Shown one piece after another: positions 44,740 to 54,505 of a stretch of DNA of 64,000 bases. Location: contig CAMRHE010000324.1 in NCBI GenBank assembly GCA_947044405.1, positions 62,001-126,000 on the forward strand. Direction: 5' to 3'. Position 1 is the stretch's first letter. The number at the start of each line of letters is the position of its first letter. The notes under the pieces are model-generated. The model searched no databases and was not told the DNA's origin. It saw nothing but the letters and a program-made list of their open reading frames with translations. Made by a program: the position numbers and the translations under genes. This stretch comes from Leptodactylus fallax. Taxonomy: Eukaryota; Chordata; Amphibia; Anura; Leptodactylidae.

Positions 44740-45060
44740 CAGGTCCCCTATACAAAGTATTATGCTCCTTGGTGTCCCCCGTAAACAGTATCATGCCCCT
44801 TAGTGTCCCCCATACACAGTATAATACCCCTTATTGCCCCTATTCACAGTATAATGCTCCTTATTGCCCCTATATACGGTATAATGCTCCTTATTGCCCC
44901 TATACTCAGTATAATGGCCATTAGTGCCCTATACACAATGTAATGTCCCAGTATAAGTTCCTCACACAGTATGATGCATAATTTGTGTCCCCCATCCACA
45001 GAGTGTAAATCCCATTAGTGCACACAGCATAGTTTAATTCCCCATTAATGCCATACATAT
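44740..45060. repeat. ~32-bp minisatellite related to the hAT-type elements
   Basis: Units of the form CCTTATTGCCCCTAT.CACAGTATAATGC repeat about nine times with decay toward the right. The same unit type (CAGTATTATGCCCCATAGTGG) forms the left parts of 47048-47820 and 54506-55305. The apparent frames 44724-44924 and 44921-45274 are repeat artefacts. Confidence 0.85.
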
Positions 45061-45161
45061 TATTTCCTACCTCTGTGCCTTGTGCTTTTTTCCTGATGTT
45101 TGCTCTGCCCCCCGTTCTGTCAGCCTCTTGCATCTGCACATAACAATCCTGCCCATAGCTT

Positions 45162-45816
45162 GGCAGTGAGTGGAGGACCATGTAACTGTACACGTCACTG
45201 AGCTTTTCTATAAAACAACCACAACCTGTCCTCTCCATATATCTCCTACCTAATCTCCCACTACCTGCCCACATGTAACCTCCGATCCACCAAAGACCTC
45301 CTACTCCGCTCTACTCTTATACGCTCTTCACACAATCGTCTCCAAGACTTCTCCCGTGCATCCCCCATACTGTGGAACTCATTACGAAGACACATAAGAC
45401 TGTCCCCCACAATCGCAAGCTTCAAGAAGGCCCTGAAGACTCACCTATTCAGGAATGCCTACAACCTCCAATAACGCTACTGTCTCCACATCACCACCTG
45501 AACAGCCTCTACCCCCACCTTCTGTCTCTATCCCTCTTCCCTCATAGATTGTAAGCCCTTGCGCACAGGGCCCTCCATCCCACTGTGCCAGTTGGTCACT
45601 GTTAGTATTATCTGTTATGTATATCTTGTGTACTGTATGTAAACCCTCAAATGTAAAACACCATGGAATTAATGGTGCTATATAAATTAACAATAATAAT
45701 AATAATAATAATAATAAAAAATAATAATAAAACTACACTGTGCTCTGCAAACTAATGCAGGAACAGTGATGGAGGCTGAGTGACGTGTACAGTCACATGG
45801 TCCTCCACACACTGCC
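45162..45816. repeat. 42-bp inverted arms enclosing the L2-like fragment
   Basis: 45162-45203 (GGCAGTGAGTGGAGGACCAT...) and 45775-45816 are inverted copies with few mismatches. The L2-like fragment with its AAT tail lies between them. Confidence 0.8.
45274..45733 (+). pseudogene. L2-like LINE, 3' end
   Basis: The frame 45274-45474 reads CNLRSTKDLLLRSTLIRSSH, NRLQDFSRASPILWNSLRRH and LSPTIASFKKALKTHLFRNA, ending in a stop. This is the extreme C-terminus of an L2/Rex-type ORF2. The pattern 'S..P.LWNSLP..IR...S...FK..LKTHLF' is shared by that clade. The 3' UTR follows with GATTGTAAGCCCTTGCG and ends in ATGGTGCTATATAAAT plus an AAT microsatellite, the usual L2-type 3' terminus. 5'-truncated, as typical of LINE insertions. 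Confidence 0.88.
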
Positions 45817-45834
45817 AAGCGGAGAAATCATCAG

Positions 45835-45985
45835 TATTATACGGCATAAATGCCGTGCCAGAGAGTTATGCTGGGGGTTGCCAACCCCTTTTCCACACTG
45901 AGCTTTATAATCTTAATTCTTCATCTCAGATGGTTTCATCTATAGATAAGGAAGAACTTACACAAAGATCATGACCTCCAAAATC
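45835..45985. other. Short non-coding spacer
   Basis: No recognisable feature. Confidence 0.35.
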
Positions 45986-46870
45986 TTGCAGAAAGATTCC
46001 GATTCTCTTATGTCCCCAGACACTCTTGAGGAATTACATCAGATATTACCCCTTATGGGAAAATCCCTGTACAGCTCTACTTAAAAGTAAACATCCTCCA
46101 AAACAGAGGAAGCACATATAGCACTAATAGACAGGGAAGGCAAAGATTCCCAGCAATGTAGCAGACCCATCTTGCTGCTAACCGTAGATTTAAAAATATG
46201 GGCCAAAACACTTGCTTATTAACTTTGACCAGTTGTTCCCTAAATAATACATAAAGAATAATCTGGATTTTTACATGGCTAGGATAATACCACTAGACTT
46301 CATGCAATAAATCTACCGCTCAAAAAAAAAAACACCTTTAGTTTTTCTTGGTGTAGATGGCAAGAAGGCGTTTGATAGAATTGATTCAGAATTTATGAAA
46401 GTGGCACTTCACAAATTTATACTGAAGTTATTCTTACTCTATATGTGCAGGCCCATACCTGGCTAAAAGTTAATAATACAGTATCCCAATGCTTTGAAAT
46501 AACCAATGGAATCAGTTAGGAATGCCCCCATGTCTCCTTCTCTGTAATATGGTAATAAAAACTCTTTTGCAAGCAATGAGGCAACACACTGACATAAAGA
46601 GATGTATGTTAGAGAAAACTGAATTCTGCGCTTGAACCTTTGCACATTATTGTTGTTTCTAAGCACGAACCCTGAAATGATATTTCCCTAAGTCATTAGA
46701 CTTCTTGAATACTATGGCAAGCTTTCAAACTATAAAGCCAACTTAGCCAAATCTGAAGTAAATATAACCCTATTAAATATTTGTGAATGTATTGTATCTC
46801 TCCAGTAAATCTAAGACTCATTTTTATTAAATTTTACTCCATTATTGGATGAAGTCTGAACTCTTATGAC
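45986..46870 (+). pseudogene. L1-type LINE RT remnant (copy D)
   Basis: Broken plus-strand frames follow L1 ORF2 order. A linker piece (LEELHQILPLMGKSL) is near 46030. LLTVDLKIWAKTLA is near 46180 and DNTTRLHAINL near 46285. RT motif A, VFLGVDGKKAFDRID (catalytic Asp kept), is near 46345. AWLKVNNTVSQCFEITNGIS with a stop in the RQGCP box is near 46505, then VIKTLLQAMRQHTDIK near 46555. The YADD block is not recognisable. YYGKLSNYKANLAKSEVNIT is near 46715. Frameshifts throughout. Confidence 0.8.
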
Positions 46871-47039
46871 TAGTCTGCGAATGACATACAGTATTTTGTC
46901 CCAAAGCTCTTCTACACACTCTGTATGATTCTGATACATCTGCCTTCAACCTTTTGAGGACAATAAGTCATGATTGAACACTGTGTATCTAGTTCGTAGT
47001 CTCTTTTGCAGAGCAATTAGAAAGTAGTGTCATTGGTAC
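46871..47039. other. Spacer before hAT-type copy 1
   Basis: No recognisable feature. Confidence 0.35.
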
Positions 47040-47047
47040 CTCTCTCC

Positions 47048-47820
47048 CAGTGGTGTATACAGTATTATATCCCATAGTGGCCCCTGCACACAGTATTATA
47101 TCCCATAGTGGCCCCTGCACACACTATTATTCCCCATAGTGGCCCCTGCACTGAGTATTTTGCCCCATAGTGGCCCCTGCACACACTAATATATGTCCCA
47201 TTGTGGACCACCCATGAACAATTATTATACTCTGGAGTCTTTTCAGACCCCAGAGTATAATGATCGGATACCCAGGGGAGGATAGAAACATAAAAAAACA
47301 ACGTTGCTTAGCTGTTCCTCGCTACGGTCCAGTCGCTGCTGCTTCAGCCGCCTTCAATGTTGGACCAGGCCGGCGTCACGTGATGCAGGCAAGGCGTCGC
47401 GACGCAAAATGACGTCGGGGACGTCACCAAACAGGCCCGAAGCCTGGAGAAGCGCAGGAGAGGTAAGTACATTGTTTTTTATGTTCCCTCACCTCCCCTG
47501 GACCTCAGATTATTATACTCCGGGGTCTGAAAAGACCCCGGAGTATAATGATAGCAGAGATTGTGGTGTTCGGGCCGCGGCCTCACATACCGATCCCCGC
47601 TCCTGCTCACAGCCGCCTCCACAGAATCGGAATCGCAGGCGACCGTGAGCGGGACCCCGGGGAATGGTAAGTATATAGGGCCCGTTACCTGCTGGGGTTA
47701 CTCCAGCAGGTAACGGACTATTAAAAAAAAAAAAAAAAGCATCGGGGGCCCGCGGGGCCCCGTAATGTCCCGGGCCCTGTGGCAGCTGCTACCTCTACTA
47801 CCCCGATAGTTACGCTCCTG
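47048..47820. mobile_element. hAT-type non-autonomous element, copy 1 (773 bp)
   Basis: The identical 8-bp sequence CTCTCTCC at 47040-47047 and 47821-47828 flanks the element. That is a perfect target duplication of hAT length. The ends are CAGTGGTGTATACAG and GATAGTTACGCTCCTG. Inside, from the left, are 3-4 units of a ~33-bp minisatellite, a hairpin (47222-47262), a CpG-rich body, a second perfect hairpin near 47511-47550 (TATACTCCGGGGTCT and complement), an inverted GTTACCTGCTGG / CCAGCAGGTAAC pair, and a poly(A) run. No transposase. Confidence 0.93.
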
Positions 47821-47827
47821 CTCTCTC

Positions 47828-47856
47828 CTCTACCTCTACCTCTACCTCTACCTCTA
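47828..47856. repeat. (CTCTAC)n short tandem repeat
   Basis: About five units, directly after the hAT-type target duplication. Confidence 0.9.
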
Positions 47857-47920
47857 TGCCCTTGATGCTTTTCTGTTTCTCTCAGACTCCGCTACTTGAT
47901 CATTTGCCCTTCTTTATTAA

Positions 47921-48272
47921 AGTGGACCTTTCACAACCTCCACCAACTCCAACTAATTACATCCTTCAATAGGTGTCACTATACTTATTCAAGCACAGCT
48001 GGAATTTTTCTCTACAGTCACCAATCCCGAGCTATCATTTCTATAACTTTATGCATAATCATGCAATCTACTGTCAGGTGGGTGGTACTGGGCTGGAGCA
48101 GATAGACAGGGACCACCCACCTGACAACAAAGAGCGTAATTGTGGTGAAACTAATGGAAATGATAACTATGAAATGGCGAGGATTAGAGAAAAAATTCCA
48201 ACAGTGACATGATTAGTGAAGCATTGAAAGATGCAAATAGTTAAAGTTGGTGGAGGTGATCAAAGGTCCTCT
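47921..48272. mobile_element. T2/Kolobok-like MITE with TTAA duplication
   Basis: TTAA at 47917-47920 and 48273-48276 flanks inverted ends AGTGGACCTTTCACAACC and the complement of GGTGATCAAAGGTCCTCT. TTAA plus AAAG-GG termini match the Xenopus T2 family of the Kolobok superfamily (family knowledge). A central fold-back is CAGGTGGGTGGT ... ACCACCCACCTG (48076-48124). 352 bp, non-coding. Confidence 0.88.
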
Positions 48273-48276
48273 TTAA

Positions 48277-49000
48277 CCACTTAAGGACCAAGCTATTTTC
48301 TCTGGTTTAGGACAGGTTTTTCCCTACAGGTTTTTGCTCAGACTATTCAAATAATTTGCATGTCTTTTTTTCGGTGACAAATGGGTCTTTATATTATTTT
48401 TATTTTTGCATGTTTTTTCTTTATCTTAATGTCTAAGAAAATGTCAACAAAAAGAGGGGACATGTGTCTGTTTTTACATTTTTAAAAGTGCTACTAAAAA
48501 AAAAATGTTTTCACCCTCCCTAATTTTTACGTAGATATTTTTATGTTGCTGATGTAGGACTAAAACTTGTTACATGGGCATGGTAGTGGTGTTAATTTTT
48601 TTCTTCTATTTATTTCTTTATTTGTTATGCATTGTGCCCCCATACCACCATAAAGCCATAATAGACCTTTTGGGGAAATTTTTTGAGCACTGTGTTCACA
48701 GCAATCGGTAAGGCAAGGACAGTTGGTAACAGTCACCTCCCCACTTCTTTAGCTGAACAGTTTTGTGCAGTCACTTAACTTTGCAAGAACATCCTATGCA
48801 TGGACCTCTTGGACATATATAGTTAACGGGTGGTCCAAGAGTGGTTTAGTACCCTACCCAGAGCAGTGTCCATTGTAGTTAGTGCTATCTTATCATTTTA
48901 TGTCACAGTAATAACTCTGCTACTACCAGATACATTTGCACTGTGTTAATACACTGGGGTTTTTTTCCATTTGACAATATTGTAACAATGTGTAAAAATA
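48277..49000. repeat. TTAA-type frog repeat (CCACTTAAGGACC)
   Basis: It starts CCACTTAAGGACCAAGC immediately after the TTAA shared with the MITE. It continues in AT-rich text of the same family as 4483-5669 and 52378-53222. The right limit is unclear. Confidence 0.55.
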
Positions 49001-50285
49001 TGTTAGTATGTTATTTTTTGTTACCATTCATTTAACTTGTAAAACACAGTCAAACTTTCATGAAAAAAAAAATTATCAAAGAACATTATTTTATATGGTA
49101 TGTGAAAGCCTGAGTGAATTCTGTACAAAGTTACCACTATAAAAAGGTAACCATGTTTAATGCTACACAAATGACTTCCTAGTGTGAGAGGTCATCATAG
49201 CTGTCTACCATAATGGAAGGTTGCAGATGGTGTGTAATTGACCTGTCCGCTACTGCACAACCTTGCTGGACCTGAAAGTGACCACCAGGTTCTGGCTTTG
49301 AATTGCAATTATATAATAATAGATTTTGTTTTTCAAAAAGTGCCTTCATTGTAATAAAGTAATTGAATGAAAAAATAATTTTAATTTGGCACCATCTTAA
49401 TGATTTGCACAGAAAAGAGGAATAAAAATGCAGTATATTTTTAATCAATTCTTGTCTATTGATTCTTGAATATTAAACCAATAATTTCACTTAATGTTCA
49501 TGTTGTCAATGACTTAACAAGATTTGTATGGACAAGCTTGTGTATCTGGGGAGTAATTTACTTTTGTTATCGGACCCTAACATGTCTTTGTATTTACATG
49601 TAAATAAATTGAACTTGAAGTGCTAACTTTGGTTTGAGTATATAGCAGAGAGCACAAAGGGACGTGTCAATGAATATATATCAAACTTTCATATGACTTA
49701 ACTACTTCATTAGGCTTTGTCTGATGGCAACATAAATGCAACTAGTAAGGCAACAACATCTTTTTACAGGGTCTTAGGAAACTCTTAGGATTATATAGTA
49801 CCACTCCAAAAACAAGGAGAACTACAAAATCATGGAGTATCATCCACTAAGTAAACACCAGGTAAAGAGCACAAAATCATCCAATATCAGGATTAAAGCT
49901 CATCATATTTGTTAGGGGAGTGCAAAATCCTGTCCAAGGAGTTTATCTGGTATTGAACCTCAACTTCATAGAAGCAAATAAAGCTGAAATGCAAAACAAC
50001 ATGTAACTCATGGAAAAATGTGGTGCTGTTTTCAGAAGAAAGCCATGCATTCCCAACCCTGGATAACACCTTTAGCCTAAACATTTATATACTTTACTTT
50101 TAAACACAGATTTACTTTAGTAATACCCCATAGGCTTCAGTCAATCATGAGGAATTGATAATTTATAATTGATGACTCTTCAAAACCTCTTATAAAACAT
50201 CTCAATTAGGAAAATCTGTTATTTTATGGGGATACAGATAGGAACAAGACAGGAGAGACAGTAAAACACAGAATCACATTTTTAC
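49001..50285. other. AT-rich non-coding stretch
   Basis: No coding domain or transposon termini found. Minus-strand frames 49179-49448 and 49893-50084 show no recognisable motif. Confidence 0.4.
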
Positions 50286-51010
50286 AGCACCATTCAGTTC
50301 AGTCTGTGTTTAGAGATGAGTGGTTTGATTCTACACAAATTAAATTTGTTACAAAATTCCCAAAAGTGTCAAATTTGGAAATCTTTGGGATTTGTTTCGG
50401 ACAAACCTCTCAAAATAGCAGCTGTAACATTATAGATTAAACAAGAATGATCTGTATAGTGCTGCTGGTACGGCAGCTAAAATCCCACTGACTTTAATTG
50501 GAGATGAGCTGCAGTACCAACGCCTGGCCACTATACAGAAACAAAGTCAACAGTATAATACAGGCATCAGAAGCAGCTCCATACAGCTTATCCATGTAAT
50601 GTACAGCTGTTGGCCCTCATGGTCAGATATTTTCTAAGGATAAGCCAGAAAAAATATATCCCGGACAACCCCTTTAAGCAGAGACCGTCAGGCAAAATTA
50701 ATTACACTTCAGTTTTGTTGCATACAGTGCTGCTCAAAATTGCTGTATTTCTGTCTAAGTGGCAGTCACTGTAAAGCTGGTTGTGTGCCAACTGGCTGCT
50801 GTTAATGAATGGCACGGGTGGTTCACACGAGACACACAGATGTGGAACCGCAGAAGCAGGGCCACAAAATCGGACAGGAATAGGACCTGTTCCATATTTT
50901 GCGGCCCGGACTGTCGGCCCGCACACATGACCATGTAATTCAAAGTCATGTGTAAGGGCCCATACAAATTAATGGGTCAGTGTGCTATCCCGGAAAAACC
51001 CGGATAGCAT
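50286..51010. repeat. Several short decayed DNA-repeat pieces
   Basis: 50310-50410 (AGAGATGAGTGGTTTGATTC.., TTTGTTTCGGAC) is a common frog repeat end, also seen near 2800-2880. 50410-50690 ends in GACAACCCCTTTAAGC. 50800-51000 (CCGGAAAAACCCGG and surrounding GC-richer text) is another MITE-like piece. No gene. Confidence 0.45.
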
Positions 51011-51044
51011 ATTGATCATTTATACAGTCGTGTGCAAGGAGACT

Positions 51045-51220
51045 AAGTCTGAGACCCCATGTTGCAGAAATGTAGTTTTTTTTGTTGCAGATTTTGCTGC
51101 GGTCGGTTTTTTGAGCCAAACCAAAGAGTGGATTGAGCAGAAGGTAGAAGTATAAGTACTTCCTACATATCTCATTCCTTTTGTAGCCATTCTTGGCTTT
51201 GGCTCAAAAAACGCAGCAAA
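51045..51220. repeat. Truncated palindromic MITE, AGGCTAAGGCCCCAC family
   Basis: The left arm AGTCTGAGACCCCATGTTGC and loop match 28837-29063 and 31881-32100. The right terminus is lost after GCTCAAAAAACGCAGCAAAG. Confidence 0.8.
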
Positions 51221-51272
51221 GCATTAACAATCTCCTTCACAAAACACCTTTCTTTATTATATAAAATTATTT

Positions 51273-51280
<8 letters not shown>

Positions 51281-51314
<34 letters not shown>
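51281..51314. repeat. (AT)n microsatellite
   Basis: Thirty-four bases of alternating AT, followed by a poly(T) run. Confidence 0.97.
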
Positions 51315-51317
<3 letters not shown>

Positions 51318-51319
51318 TT

Positions 51320-51744
51320 TTTTTTTTAATAATGATATAATAATTTCATAGATAATACTTCAAGTGTTAAAAATGAAAACATTCCCAACTATACTGAGCT
51401 ACTGAAAATGTCCTTGCATGCTGGCTTGGAAGATAAATAAATCAGATATTGAAATTGCATAGAAAAGGAGTCAACTTATTAGGACTTTAATGAGACTATA
51501 AATATGTGAGGTGCAACATAAATCTGAAGTTTCACTTTTTAAAAAGAGACATCACTTGCTGATGATGATCACTCGCTGGTAAATAATTTATTTCAAGATT
51601 CAACACAATTTAAAGTAGCTACAGTATGGCTGTTCCAGTGAGAAAGTAAACTCATGAAGTCATCAAAGTTTGACATTGGTTGCCTGGGGAAAAAGTGAAT
51701 TTTATGCATGTAGGAGTACACATAAAGTGCAAAGTTCAAAAATT
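51320..51744. other. AT-rich non-coding spacer
   Basis: No recognisable feature. Confidence 0.4.
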
Positions 51745-52097
51745 AGGCTAAAGCGCCACATGGCGTCCCGCAGCAAAAAAAGCGATGCGGGAGAAACCGC
51801 AGCAGGATCGCATCATGGTTCTTCCCGCAGCACTTTAGACAGAAAGTTTGCAGTTTTCCTCTGCGGACTTTCTGTTTCAATTATACCTATGGGGTAACCA
51901 CCGGAGTTTCCGTAGGTATAATTGACATGCTGCAATTTCCAAAACTGTGTCTGCAGCGTGTTTTTTTCCACAAAGTGGGCATGGGATTTATTAGAATCCC
52001 ATCCACTTTGCTCTTACTGTAAAACACTGCAATTTTTTTCCACGGTGCTTCCGCCGCGGCCGAATCGCAGCATTTACGCCACATGGGGCTTTAGCCT
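51745..52097. mobile_element. Palindromic MITE with AGGCTAAAGC end
   Basis: Ends AGGCTAAAGCGCCACATGG and CCACATGGGGCTTTAGCCT. Inner pairs include AATTATACCTATGG against CCGTAGGTATAATT (51878-51921) and GGGATT..AGAATCCC near 51984. 353 bp, non-coding. Related to 53989-54260 and the nested 27770-28195 copy. Confidence 0.88.
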
Positions 52098-52373
52098 TAA
52101 AGTCTTGGTATGTATTAAAGTCTATCAAATTAACAACCCTCAGAACAGACAGGTATCCTGAAAAGTAATCAAGGCAAACAAGTATTCAAACACAAGTATT
52201 TGAACAAGGTTGCAAGAACAATGTACTACTGAGGAAAAGAACTTAGCACAGAAAAGTATTTTAAAATAAATATGCACTGTAGTAGGCATGCTGTATACCT
52301 TCTAACATACATATTGGATTTGGATAAGACCTTTTCTTTTATTTTGGCAATGTGCTATCACACCTGACACGGT
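52098..52373. other. Non-coding spacer
   Basis: No recognisable feature. Confidence 0.35.
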
Positions 52374-52377
52374 TTAA

Positions 52378-53222
52378 CCCTTTTCCCACTGCAGTTACTA
52401 TTTCATTTTTAAATTTTTGCTTTTTATTCCCTGCCTTCCAAAATCCATCTTTTTTATTTTTCAGTTTACAGAGCCATATGGCAAACTGCATTTGTGCCAT
52501 TTTCTTATGGATTTTATTTTTACGGTGTTCAATGTGCACCAAAAATGACATGATACCTATATTCTGTGGATTGTTATGATTACGGCAATACAAAATACTG
52601 TATACAGTATAGTTCCTGCTGGTGACATTTTTCGATTTTCATTTCTGACTCCCCGTCTCCCAAACCCCATAACTTTTTTATTTTTCTGTTCACAGAGCCA
52701 TATGAGGGCTAAATGCTTGCGGGACAAATTGTTCTTCTTAATGGTACCATTTATTATTCTGTACAATGTACTGGGAAGCTGTAAAAAAATTCAGAATGGG
52801 AGAATTGGAGAAAAAGTGCATTTGTACGACTTCTTGCAGGCTTCGTTTTTACTGTGTTCACTCTTCAGCCAAAATGACATGTCACCTGTATTCTATGTTT
52901 CGGTACAATTCCGGAGATACCAAATTTATATAGTTTTATTTACATTTTAACCCCTTAACAAAAATCTAAAACTTTGCAAAAAAATAATTTTTATAAAAGT
53001 CACCAAATTCTGACACGCATTACTTTTTTATATTTCCGTGTACGGGGATGCATAGGGCATCTTTTTTGGTGGGTACAAGTGTACTTTTTAGTTATACCAT
53101 ATTGAGGATGTCTATTGCTTTGATCACTTTTTATTAAAATTTTTATCAGAGGCAAAACAGTGTGGTTCGACACTTTTGATTTTTTTCTCACTACAATGTT
53201 CACCGTATGGAAAAAATATTTT
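52378..53222. repeat. TTAA-type frog repeat
   Basis: It starts after TTAA at 52374-52377 with CCCTTTTCCCACTGCAG. It contains a roughly 230-bp internal duplication (CAGAGCCATATG at about 52470 and 52696; TACGGTGTTCA near 52521 against TACTGTGTTCA near 52850; CCTATATTCTGTG against CCTGTATTCTATG). Open frames such as 52576-52950 are AT-rich artefacts of this repeat. It abuts the 3' end of the Penelope-like fragment. Confidence 0.6.
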
Positions 53223-53224
53223 AA

Positions 53225-53935
53225 TAGATTTTTAGACCGGGCGTTTTCGGACACAGGCTTCTTCTTCAGGATATTTCAAATGAAATGACTGAGAACACAA
53301 CATTAGCAAGGTGCTACATAAAGTCAATTAGTTCATGAGGTGATATGTTAGTAAGATAAGGTAGTGTATTAAAACTGAGGTTATAGGGGGAAGAGTTGGG
53401 AGTGATCCATCTGGAGTTAGTCTGATGGAGCTCATAAATCCAGGTCTTAGATTGAGTCCTTTTGTCATTGATGATCTGAATTTTATCATGAGCTTGAATT
53501 CCCAGATTTTCTCTGGCATTCTTGACAAGACCTTTTAGGATCAGGACTTTTAAGTCTAACAAGCTGTGGTCTGACCTAGAGAAATGTTTTCCCACAGGGT
53601 TATGCAGTTGAAATGTTATTGTGTGTCTATGTAAATTCATCCTGGTCTGCAGTTTTTGTTTTGTTTCTCCAATGTAAATTCCTTCATTGGGACACTTTCT
53701 ACACAGTATCATGTATACCAGGATGTACATGAAAATGTTTCAGAAATTTTATAGTCTTGCTTTGTGTTTGGTATGTGGACTGTTCTTGATGACAATATAT
53801 GGGTACAAGTCTTGCATTTTTTGCTTTTGCAAGGAAATGTGCCAGTCTCTAATGGTGATGTGAGGGCACTTCTAACCCAAAGATTCCTTAAGTTTGGTGG
53901 TTGTTTATATGCCAGTAGAAGCAAATCTGGGAATA
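53225..53935 (-). mobile_element. Penelope-like element, 3' fragment
   Basis: The minus strand carries the inter-domain CxxC region and GIY-YIG endonuclease of a Penelope-like retroelement, then a 3' tail (CCTGAAGAAGAAGCCTGTG, GTCCGAAAACGCCCGG) typical of their UTRs. The RT domain is absent, so the copy is 5'-truncated. Confidence 0.85.
53314..53924 (-). pseudogene. Penelope-like GIY-YIG endonuclease fragment
   Basis: Two overlapping minus-strand frames make up this fragment. 53709-53924 reads YKQPPNLRNLWVRSALTSPL, ETGTFPCKSKKCKTCTHIL and YKISETFSCTSWYT, the conserved stretch between RT and endonuclease. After one frameshift, 53314-53730 reads VYMILCRKCPNEGIYIGETK, QKLQTRMNLHRH, GKHFSRSDHSLLDLKVLILK and ARENLGIQAHDKIQ. 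The paired motifs V-Y (residues 5-6) and Y-I-G (19-21), the following R30, the Penelope-type CxxC (C10, C13) and the downstream Glu are all visible. The enzyme would nick target DNA for reverse transcription. The missing RT and the frameshift make it non-functional. Confidence 0.88.
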
Positions 53936-53988
53936 GTTAATTTAGTTTATTGTGAAATATTGGTTGAAGGTCAACAGCAAATACTCTA

Positions 53989-54260
53989 AGGCTAAGGCCC
54001 CACACAGCAGGCAGCAAAGAAAAAGTTCTGCGGGACAAACCACGGCGAAAACACAGCTGTTTCAATTATATCTATAGGGAAATCACTGGCATTTCCGTAG
54101 GTATAATTGAGATGCTGCGATTTCCAAAAATGCAACGGTTTAGGAAATCACAGCATTTCCGCTGCGCATATTTTTTTGCAATGTGTGGATGGGATTCGCT
54201 AGATTCCACTTTGCAGAGACTGTAAAACACAGCATTTACACCACGTGGGGCCACAGTCTT
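53989..54260. mobile_element. Palindromic MITE, AGGCTAAGGCCCCAC-ended
   Basis: The left end AGGCTAAGGCCCCACACAGC and the decayed right end GTGGGGCCACAGTCTT are inverted. Inner text TCCGTAGGTATAATTGAG matches 51745-52097. Confidence 0.8.
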
Positions 54261-54497
54261 AATCCCAAATACATTTTCTGGACACAACCATATACATCAA
54301 TAACAGTGCCATACAAACTCCAGTCTACCATAAACCTACAGGCAGGCCAGGATATCTGAGATAGAACAGCTTTCACCCACAACACATAAAAAAATCCATT
54401 GTTTACAGCCAAGATTTGCAGTAGATTCGGATCTGTTCAGACAGTAGTGACAGGAACCAACACCTGCTAACATTAAGGAATATGTTCTTACAATAGG
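54261..54497. other. Short non-coding spacer
   Basis: No recognisable feature. Confidence 0.35.
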
Positions 54498-54505
54498 AAT
54501 ATCAT

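Noticed and set aside
44740..45060. Possible CRISPR-like array
   Set aside because: Units are contiguous with no unique spacers, and the sequence is from a eukaryote. It is a minisatellite.
44724..45274. Tyr/Pro-rich repeated frame on plus strand and a long frame on minus strand
   Set aside because: Direct translation of the 32-bp minisatellite and neighbouring repeat.
52339..52950. Phe/Leu-rich open frames on both strands
   Set aside because: AT-rich TTAA-type repeat with internal duplication; frames reflect composition.
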